The notes under the pieces: model-generated
Seen by the model: only the letters and a program-made list of their open reading frames with translations
The model's database searches: none
What the model was told of the DNA's origin: nothing
Part shown: in pieces, positions 6,595 to 13,078 of the stretch
How the letters are laid out: each line of letters opens with the position of its first letter
Position numbering within the stretch: the first letter of the stretch is position 1
Program-made: the position numbers and the translations under genes
Assembly (NCBI GenBank): GCA_028714935.1
Contig: JAQTLJ010000012.1
Span: 1 to 14,632 of the forward strand
Direction: 5' to 3'
DNA: 14,632 nt
From: Candidatus Margulisiibacteriota bacterium
GTDB lineage: Bacteria > Margulisbacteria > WOR-1 > O2-12-FULL-45-9

Positions 6595-9045
6595 CTAGGC
6601 AAAATTCGACATATCAACTGGTTCACCCAGGTTAAAAGCTCGGTTGTACATATCCAACGCCTGGAGCGCAAAGATGGTGGCCCAGGAGTTGACATGGGGG
6701 ATGACATCACCGGTTGACCCCTGACCATAGTAAAAGCCGCCGAAAGCGGCTGTGTTACTGCTTCGGCACTGAAAGGCCAGCAGCCGTTCGACAATAAAAC
6801 GGATTTTTTGTTCCTGCGCTTCGTTGAGCAGTCCGGCGGACTTGAACAGCGCGCCGAGCCGGATCGTCTGCGCGATTATGTCAGAAGTTTCGAGCGCGAC
6901 CGGGCTGTGGTTTATATATGACTTTGAGATGCCGCCGGTGTGGGCGATGAACATTGTGCGCAGCAGCCAGTTGAAGGCCCGATATGCTTTTTCGGCAAAA
7001 ATGAAATTGGAGCTTTGAACCGGGCTGTCCGGTGGCTTCGACGAACGGGTGGCGACATAAAGCAAGCCTTCTGCCGAGTATAAATGATAATGGGTAAAAG
7101 TGTCCCGCTCCTGGCGGAAGACCGCAAACCGGCCGTTATCGTGCTGGTAGTTGAGCGCCGTCCGGCACATCCTTAAGGCGCTGTTCATGAATTCTTCCTC
7201 ACCGGTTTTATCATAGATGTCCAGCAGACCGAGAGCGAGTTTGGCGTGGTGGCTGCCCGGATGCCGCGACCAGACGCTCATGTCATCCATTGGCTTCCCC
7301 TCCTGGATCCCATAAGTGGCGTGAAACAGGCCGTCATTCATCTGGAATTTTTCGATCAGGGAGCGGGCGATGGCGCAGGCGACCTTAAAATAAGCTTCAT
7401 CTCCGGTGGCTTTGTATAGATTCATCAGGCTGTTCATGATAATGCCGTTGTCAAAGGAATATGTTACGCCGCCTTTAAACGAGTAGGCGGAGGCAAATTC
7501 GCTTTTTTCTTCGTCGAGGTAATACCGGGTGCGCATCAGGGAAGCTTGAGTGTCGAGCGCCTGTTCGGTCAGCCATTTGGCAGCCAGCCGCGCCCGCTCC
7601 AGGCTGGTGGCATCACCCCGCCTGGCGTGCAGGTATAAACAGGCCGAAATAAAATAGCCGGTGATCTCGGAATAAAGATAAGGGTAGGTCTCATTTTTTT
7701 CATCATACCAGGCGTAAACCCCGCCTTTTTTGTCCGGGTCGCCGGACAGATTCTGGATGCCCGAGGCAAGCAGCCAATTGGCGGCGTGTTCTATTGCTTC
7801 CTCAACGGTGAACATGCTTGGTCTGATCAATTTTTCCCGGGGACCCAATATTCTTTGATGCCAGTGGGGGATGAAAATTGTCGGTCGTTCGCTGGTCAGG
7901 TCAAAGAATCCCCTGATCGCAGTGACTATGCGCTCGGCGGCATAGCCATCGCCGTAAAGCAGGCTTGGCCGCGCCATTTCTTCCCAGGCCTTGGCTTCGG
8001 ATAAGATCCGGGCGGCCGCGGAAAAAATGGCATCTGTTTTTGAGCCAACCAGGGCGGCAACTCCAGCCGTCACGCTTTCCGGTCGCTCGGTTTTTTCCCT
8101 CAAGTTCAAAGTCGGGACCCCCAGATGGGCCGACTCTTCTTGAACGCCGCCGGAATCCGTCAGGATAAGCTTTGCCTTGAGCATTCTGTCAACGAATGTT
8201 TCATAAGCCATAGGCTCGACTAATCTAACATTGTCAAGATTACCGAGATGTTTACGCGCTTGCGATTTCACCACTGGACTTGGATGAACCGGAAACACGA
8301 TCACATGATCGGGAAACTGCTTGGCGATCATTTTGATGGCCGCCATTATATTGGCGAGTTTGGGCTGATTTTCGCGCCGGTGAGCCGTGACCAGCACAAG
8401 TTTGGAGTTTTTTCTAAGGGCGAGCAGATCGGCATCATTCGGGTCGATATTTTTTTTATGGAGGACTTCCATCAGAGCATCTATACCGGTGTTCCCGGTC
8501 ACAAAGACTCGATTGCGGGGCGCACCTTCGAGCAACAGGCTTTCCTTGGCAAATGGGGTAGGCGCGAAGTGCAGTGAAGCGATCGTCGCGATGAAGCGGC
8601 GATTACCCTCTTCGGGATAGGGGTCCCAAACATCGCCGGTCCGGAGCCCGGCTTCGATGTGGGCGATCGGGACCCTGGCATAATATGCCGCCAGCGCGGC
8701 CGCGAAAGCTGAAGTGGTATCTCCCTGCACGACCAATAAATGCGGGTGCACAAGGTTGATCATTTTATCCAGCTGATAGACTTCTCTAAGCGCGGCTTTG
8801 GAAAGGGTTTCCCGCTCGAATTTGTAGGCAAAGCGTTGATCCACCGGTATATTTTGGATCCCAAGGCTGGCGATGAGGTCGGTGTGCTGGCCGGTATTGA
8901 TCAGCGTGAAATAAAATTCCCCGAGATATTTCTTGAGCGCCCGAATGACCGGCCGAAATTTGACGATCTCGGGGCGTGTCCCCATAACTAGGGCGATATT
9001 TTTTCGAACAATTGCTGGAATGGCCATTTGTTGTTTCGACCTCAA
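6595..9045 (-). CDS. UDP-N-acetylglucosamine 2-epimerase (WecB type) fused to an alpha/alpha-toroid domain
   Basis: An 816-residue, two-part protein. Residues about 15-380 are a complete non-hydrolysing UDP-GlcNAc 2-epimerase, which makes UDP-ManNAc for surface polysaccharides. Visible residues are Arg24 and Lys29 in 'MGTRPEIVKF', Asp109 in 'VVQGDTTS', Glu131 in 'AHIEAGLRTGD', Glu145/Glu146 in 'PYPEEGNRR', His222 in 'VTAHRREN', and the UDP-binding 'TDSGGVQEESAHLGVP' (297-312). After a short linker, residues about 410-816 form a helix-rich, aromatic-rich region. It includes 'GGVYAWYDEKNETYPYLYSEITGY', 'GGVTYSFDNGIIMNSLMNLYKATGDEAYF' and 'MSVWSRHPGSHHAKLALGLLDIY'. The pattern recalls six-hairpin glycosidase or squalene-cyclase-like toroids acting on sugars; no catalytic residue is assigned. 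WecB is normally about 370 residues, so the fusion is unusual. The start shown is TTG with AAGGA 8 bases upstream; ATG at 9027 with GAGG 12 bases upstream is an alternative. Role inferred: cell-envelope or exopolysaccharide synthesis. Confidence 0.85.
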   Translation of the reverse strand: MRSKQQMAIPAIVRKNIALVMGTRPEIVKFRPVIRALKKYLGEFYFTLINTGQHTDLIASLGIQNIPVDQRFAYKFERETLSKAALREVYQLDKMINLVHPHLLVVQGDTTSAFAAALAAYYARVPIAHIEAGLRTGDVWDPYPEEGNRRFIATIASLHFAPTPFAKESLLLEGAPRNRVFVTGNTGIDALMEVLHKKNIDPNDADLLALRKNSKLVLVTAHRRENQPKLANIMAAIKMIAKQFPDHVIVFPVHPSPVVKSQARKHLGNLDNVRLVEPMAYETFVDRMLKAKLILTDSGGVQEESAHLGVPTLNLREKTERPESVTAGVAALVGSKTDAIFSAAARILSEAKAWEEMARPSLLYGDGYAAERIVTAIRGFFDLTSERPTIFIPHWHQRILGPREKLIRPSMFTVEEAIEHAANWLLASGIQNLSGDPDKKGGVYAWYDEKNETYPYLYSEITGYFISACLYLHARRGDATSLERARLAAKWLTEQALDTQASLMRTRYYLDEEKSEFASAYSFKGGVTYSFDNGIIMNSLMNLYKATGDEAYFKVACAIARSLIEKFQMNDGLFHATYGIQEGKPMDDMSVWSRHPGSHHAKLALGLLDIYDKTGEEEFMNSALRMCRTALNYQHDNGRFAVFRQERDTFTHYHLYSAEGLLYVATRSSKPPDSPVQSSNFIFAEKAYRAFNWLLRTMFIAHTGGISKSYINHSPVALETSDIIAQTIRLGALFKSAGLLNEAQEQKIRFIVERLLAFQCRSSNTAAFGGFYYGQGSTGDVIPHVNSWATIFALQALDMYNRAFNLGEPVDMSNFA

Positions 9046-9096
9046 CTAATTTATCCTTAAATAACCGGTAAAATTTCACTTTACAGGGTGATAAAT

Positions 9097-9125
9097 TTGA
9101 CAAAAAACGAGGATTTTGCTATGCT
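9097..9125 (+). promoter_or_regulatory. metK promoter with extended -10
   Basis: TTGACA (9097-9102) lies 17 bases before TATGCT (9120-9125). The TG two positions upstream (9117-9118) makes an extended -10. The predicted start near 9132 gives a 5' leader of about 48 bases. The leader is too short for a SAM riboswitch, and no such fold was seen. Confidence 0.7.
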
Positions 9126-9164
9126 ACATCCAAGCTCATTGAATTTCCCGGTCCGCTCGTAAGA

Positions 9165-9172
9165 GGGAGGAG
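9165..9172 (+). promoter_or_regulatory. Strong ribosome binding site of metK
   Basis: GGGAGGAG ends 7 bases before the ATG at 9180, followed by an A-run. It fixes the metK start and shows that this organism uses classical Shine-Dalgarno sites as well as the apparent leaderless starts elsewhere in the window. Confidence 0.85.
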
Positions 9173-9179
9173 AAAAAAA

Positions 9180-10376
9180 ATGAAGAAACGATACCTTTTT
9201 ACCTCAGAATCTGTCACCGAAGGCCACCCCGACAAGATGTGCGACCAAATCTCCGACGGCATCCTTGACGCCATCATGGCAAAAGACCCGCCCGGCCGCG
9301 TGGCGGTCGAAACGTTGGTCACCAATGGGACCTGCCTGGTTGCCGGCGAGATCACGACCGGCTGCTACGTCGAGATCCCCCAGATCGTTAGGAACACCAT
9401 TAAAGACATAGGATATACGCGGGCCAAGTACGGCTTCGATTACGAAACCTGCGGCGTGCTGGTCGCGATCCAGGGGCAGTCAAAAGATATCGCTCGCGGA
9501 GTTGACAAGGCGCTCGAGATCAAGGGCGGGGAGGTCGTCAAAGAGGATCTTGAGGGATTGGGGGCTGGGGACCAGGGGTTGATGTTCGGTTTTGCCTGCG
9601 ATGAAACCAAAGAGCTGATGCCGCTGCCTATTACTTTGGCCCACCAGCTGGCCAAAAAACTGGCGGAAGCGAGAAAAACCGGGGAATTGTCGTATTTACG
9701 GCCCGACGGTAAGTCGCAGGTGACAATAGAATATGAAGATGATAAGCCGGTGCGGATCAATACGGTGCTGATCGCGGCCCAGCACGCGCCGGAAGTGGAA
9801 ATGGATAAGATCAAAGAAGAAATCATCGAACGGGTCATACTGCCGACTTTGCCGGCGGAGCTGGTAGACGATAAAGTGAAATATTATGTCAACCCGACCG
9901 GTCGCTTTGTGATCGGCGGGCCGCAGGGTGATACCGGGGTCACCGGACGGAAGATCATTGTTGACACGTACGGCGGTTATGCCCGCCACGGCGGCGGGGC
10001 TTTTTCGGGGAAAGACCCGACCAAAGTTGACCGCTCCGGCACTTACGCCGCCCGCTGGGTGGCGAAAAATATCGTGGCGGCGGAATTAGCGAGAAAATGC
10101 GAGGTCCAGATCGCATACGCGATCGGGATCGCGAGACCCTTATCGATCATGATCGACACCTTCGGTACCGGAGAGATTCCGGATGCTAAGATCGCTAAAC
10201 TGGCGGAAGAAACATTCGATCTGCGGCCCGGCCTGATCATCAAGCATTTGAAACTGCGCCGGCCGATCTACAGGCAGGTTGCCGCCTACGGTCATTTTGG
10301 CCGACCTGATCTTGATCTTCCCTGGGAAAAAACGGATAAAGCCGCGGAATTAAAGAAAAAAGCCAGTAAAGCTTAA
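9180..10376 (+). CDS. metK: S-adenosylmethionine synthetase
   Basis: A 398-residue MetK, normal length. It makes S-adenosylmethionine from methionine and ATP in the cytosol. The N-terminal 'LFTSESVTEGHPDKMCDQISD' contains the ATP-binding His16 and Asp18. The first family signature 'GAGDQGLMFGFA' is at 128-139. The phosphate-loop signature 'GGGAFSGKDPTKVDRSGTYAARW' begins near residue 271, and 'AIGIARPLSIMIDTFGTG' is intact. It is the only plus-strand gene here and has its own promoter and strong ribosome site. Its stop overlaps the last 4 bases of the convergent repeat-protein gene. No terminator hairpin was seen after it. Confidence 0.98.
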   Translation: MKKRYLFTSESVTEGHPDKMCDQISDGILDAIMAKDPPGRVAVETLVTNGTCLVAGEITTGCYVEIPQIVRNTIKDIGYTRAKYGFDYETCGVLVAIQGQSKDIARGVDKALEIKGGEVVKEDLEGLGAGDQGLMFGFACDETKELMPLPITLAHQLAKKLAEARKTGELSYLRPDGKSQVTIEYEDDKPVRINTVLIAAQHAPEVEMDKIKEEIIERVILPTLPAELVDDKVKYYVNPTGRFVIGGPQGDTGVTGRKIIVDTYGGYARHGGGAFSGKDPTKVDRSGTYAARWVAKNIVAAELARKCEVQIAYAIGIARPLSIMIDTFGTGEIPDAKIAKLAEETFDLRPGLIIKHLKLRRPIYRQVAAYGHFGRPDLDLPWEKTDKAAELKKKASKA

Positions 10377-13078
10377 TAAAGCAGATATCTCTGACCGAAG
10401 ATCGCTTTGCCGCCGCCGGTGTAATCTTCCCAAAAGATATAAAAGCTGTTGTCAGCAGGAGTCGCCAAGATCTTAGGGGCCCTGCCTCCGTTGAAGGATT
10501 TGATCTTAAGCCCATTTTCCGTCCAGACCCTTTTTCCCTCAGTGCTTAATCTCTGAATGAAGATCTCGTAGTGAATACCGCTGCGGTAATCTTCCCAGGC
10601 GAGAATGACGCTCCCGTCTTTCCAGGATGCGATCTGCGGCGCGTACTGGGTATGCGGGACCATGACTACGGGGGCTCCTTCCTCCTGCCAGAGAAGTTTA
10701 CCCGCCGGAGAAACTGCCTGGGCAAAAATATCCCAGTTGCCATAACGGTAATCTTCCCAGGCCAGGATCTTTCTGTTGCCGAAGCTGGCTTCCTGCTGGG
10801 TGCGGCTCAGTTGATTGATCGGGATACCGTCGGTCATCCAGATAGCGCGGCCTCGGCCGTCGATCCGTTGGGCATAAATATCATAGCTGCCCCCGCCTTT
10901 GTCTGTCCAGGAGATGATCGCCCCGTTTTCTCCATCGGAAACCACTTGAGGGGCCCGCTGAACATCCGGTGCGCCGCAGACCAAAACGCCGTCTGCCGAC
11001 CAGAGCGGGTCGCCTTTGGCATTTAGCCTTTGAGAATAGACGTCAGGATTGCGGTCGCCGCGGCGGTAATCGGTCCAGGCAAGTATCGCTCCGCCGGCGC
11101 CGTCCGAGATCATAGCGGCTTCAACCTGTTCGCCGTTGGCCGAGATCACCGCTTTCCCGTTTTTACCCCAGAGCAATTCGCCTTTACCGGAGATCCTTTG
11201 TGCGTAAAGGTCGATCAGGCTTAAAACATCGCGGTCGTCCTGCCAGGCGATAATCACGCCACCGGCCCGGTCAGAAACCATCAGCGGGCGAGTTTTGCGG
11301 GATTTGATCTGGGCCATCACCAGGCTGCTTTCCCAAAGATTTCTGCCTTCGGAATTGATCCGTTGGAGCCGGATTGCCGGATACTCTTCCACCCGGTAAT
11401 CTTCCCAGGCAATAAAAACTCCACCCGCGCCATCCGGCACGATCCGCGGATTTAACTGATTGGCCGCCCCTTTGGCGACCGGTTTTCCGTTGGCGCCCCA
11501 GGCTAGCCGGCCATTCTTGTTTATTTTTTGCAGATAGATATTGAAGTAGCCGGCGCGCTGGTCTTCAAAAGCCAGAATGATCTCGTCCCGACCATTCGGA
11601 GCTATTTCAATATTTTGCTGGGCGACCGAACCGGTAGCCGAGCAGACGACAATCCCCGCTTTGTCCCAGAGAAGGGCGCCGTCTGGTGAGATTTTTTGGG
11701 CGTAAAGATCGTAATTGCCAAAGCGGTTATCCTGCCAGGCAAGGATAACATTGCCTTTTGGCGTAGTTACCAGTGTCGGCGATTCCTGCATTTCGCGGGC
11801 GGCGGCAATGGGGAGCCCGTCGGTTCTCCATAAGGCCAGCCCGGCGCTGTTTATTTTTTGGGCGTACAGATCGACCTTGGTTTTTCCGCTCTGGTCTTCT
11901 TCCCAGAGCACCAGCCAATCTTCATTTGGCAATGGGGTGATGACAGGGTTTTGTTGTTTGCCGAGGCCCTTGCAAACCACCCGGCCGTTTTCCGACCAGG
12001 CGATCCGGCCGTCGGAATAGATCCGTTGTGCGTAAATATCGCTCTGCTCCGCCCGCTCATCCGCCCAAACCATCACCACCCCGCCGGAACCGTCCGGGGC
12101 TAGCTTCGGATTTTGTTGGGAATAGGGGACTGCTGAGGCGGCAACGCCGTCTTTGTCCCACAATAAATTTCCCGCCAGATCAATTTTCTGGGCGTAAATG
12201 TCGACGTTACCGGAGCGGGAATCGTTCCAGGCGATGATCGCGCCTTTGGGAACGGCTAAAATTATGGGCCGCTCCTGATTATTGGAAGCCGAGCAGACGG
12301 GAATGCCGTCCTTTTCCCAGAGGGCTTTGCCCCAGAGGTCAAGATGCTGCACGTAAATATTATTGTCGGAAGAGCTGGTCCGGCCGTCGGTCCAGGCGAT
12401 GATCGCCCCGCCCGACCCGTTGCTTACGATCTTGGGATACCATTGTGTGCCGGTAGCGGCGGAAACCGGGGCCCCGTCCGCCAGCCAAAGCGGTTTGCCG
12501 TTAGCATCGATCCTTTGCGCGTAAACATCTTCTCCGGACCCGCTCCGGTAGTCATGCCAGACGATGATCGCACCGCCATATCCGTCAGCGATAATTTCCG
12601 GAGCAAATTGCCCGGCTTCAGCGGTGCTGACGGGAACGCCGCCTTTTCCCCAGAGCGGCTCGCCGCCATAACTTATCCGCTGGGCGTAAAGATCTGAATT
12701 GCCATTGCGGTAATCCTGCCAGACGATGATGACCCCGCCGGCGCCGTCAACGGCCGCTTGGGGAAAATTTTGGTTGCCCTCGTATTCACAGGCGGCGACC
12801 CCGTCCTTTTTCCATAAGAGCCGGCCGAGCTCATCGATTTTTTGGGCGTAAATATCATAGTAGCCGGCGCGGCCGTCTTCCCAGACGGTAATATATCCGC
12901 CGTAGCCGTCGCTGATCAATTTAGGGTTCTGCTGAGGCGTGTTGCCGGGAGCATCGTTAATAACAATGCCGTACGTAGACCAGACGGCTTTGGGTTCTTC
13001 CTGGGCCAAAACTGGAGTAACGTGTAACGTGTAACGCGTAACGAGTAATAAGGCAATTAAGATCCATAGGCGTTTCAT
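10373..13078 (-). CDS. Secreted protein of about 16 propeller-like repeats
   Basis: A 901-residue protein of unknown function. A signal peptide is clear: MKR, hydrophobic LWILIALLLV (4-13), then a polar stretch and a likely cleavage after VLA (residue 25). The rest is about 16 repeats of roughly 53 residues, each with the pattern 'P..v.DG.GG.I.aW.D.R.G..DIYAQ.id..G..LW..DG'. Clear copies include 'VWEDGRAGYYDIYAQKIDE', 'AWQDNRFGNYDLYAQKISP' and 'AWEDYRYGNWDIFAQAVSP'. Length and rhythm fit beta-propeller blades, perhaps two rings of eight. The first strand 'AVWSTYGIVI' and the truncated last unit ending 'GQRYLLY' could close a ring. No anchor, sorting domain or catalytic motif is seen. The ATG overlaps the smc stop (ATGA). 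Likely extracytoplasmic binding or scaffold role, inferred only. Part of the signal peptide is encoded by 7-bp tandem repeats. Confidence 0.85.
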   Translation of the reverse strand: MKRLWILIALLLVTRYTLHVTPVLAQEEPKAVWSTYGIVINDAPGNTPQQNPKLISDGYGGYITVWEDGRAGYYDIYAQKIDELGRLLWKKDGVAACEYEGNQNFPQAAVDGAGGVIIVWQDYRNGNSDLYAQRISYGGEPLWGKGGVPVSTAEAGQFAPEIIADGYGGAIIVWHDYRSGSGEDVYAQRIDANGKPLWLADGAPVSAATGTQWYPKIVSNGSGGAIIAWTDGRTSSSDNNIYVQHLDLWGKALWEKDGIPVCSASNNQERPIILAVPKGAIIAWNDSRSGNVDIYAQKIDLAGNLLWDKDGVAASAVPYSQQNPKLAPDGSGGVVMVWADERAEQSDIYAQRIYSDGRIAWSENGRVVCKGLGKQQNPVITPLPNEDWLVLWEEDQSGKTKVDLYAQKINSAGLALWRTDGLPIAAAREMQESPTLVTTPKGNVILAWQDNRFGNYDLYAQKISPDGALLWDKAGIVVCSATGSVAQQNIEIAPNGRDEIILAFEDQRAGYFNIYLQKINKNGRLAWGANGKPVAKGAANQLNPRIVPDGAGGVFIAWEDYRVEEYPAIRLQRINSEGRNLWESSLVMAQIKSRKTRPLMVSDRAGGVIIAWQDDRDVLSLIDLYAQRISGKGELLWGKNGKAVISANGEQVEAAMISDGAGGAILAWTDYRRGDRNPDVYSQRLNAKGDPLWSADGVLVCGAPDVQRAPQVVSDGENGAIISWTDKGGGSYDIYAQRIDGRGRAIWMTDGIPINQLSRTQQEASFGNRKILAWEDYRYGNWDIFAQAVSPAGKLLWQEEGAPVVMVPHTQYAPQIASWKDGSVILAWEDYRSGIHYEIFIQRLSTEGKRVWTENGLKIKSFNGGRAPKILATPADNSFYIFWEDYTGGGKAIFGQRYLLY
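10584..11410. repeat. Recurring 17-bp identical segments within the repeat-protein gene
   Basis: The plus-strand 17-mer CGGTAATCTTCCCAGGC occurs at 10584-10600, 10746-10762 and 11394-11410. On the coding strand it covers the 'AWEDYR' motif of three repeat units. Near-identical versions occur elsewhere in the gene. These are coding repeats, not independent elements. Confidence 0.85.
13016..13043. repeat. Four tandem 7-bp repeats inside the signal-peptide coding region
   Basis: Read on the coding (minus) strand, CGTTACG, CGTTACA, CGTTACA and CGTTACT follow one another without gaps. They differ only in the seventh base. They encode residues 12-21 of the repeat protein (about LVTRYTLHVT). Because 7 is not a multiple of 3, loss or gain of one unit would shift the reading frame. 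Confidence 0.95.

Noticed and set aside
9046..9110. Promoter for the epimerase-toroid gene
   Set aside because: TTGTCA is present near 9100 on the minus strand, but no -10-like hexamer was found at a 16-18 base spacing, so none is called.
9126..9179. Possible SAM riboswitch in the metK leader
   Set aside because: The leader predicted from the promoter is only about 48 bases, and no set of paired stems or SAM-I/II/III-like core was seen.
10389..10432. Inverted GAAGAT/ATCTTC as a terminator after metK
   Set aside because: The loop is long, no T-run follows, and the bases are explained by repeated codons of the propeller-like protein.
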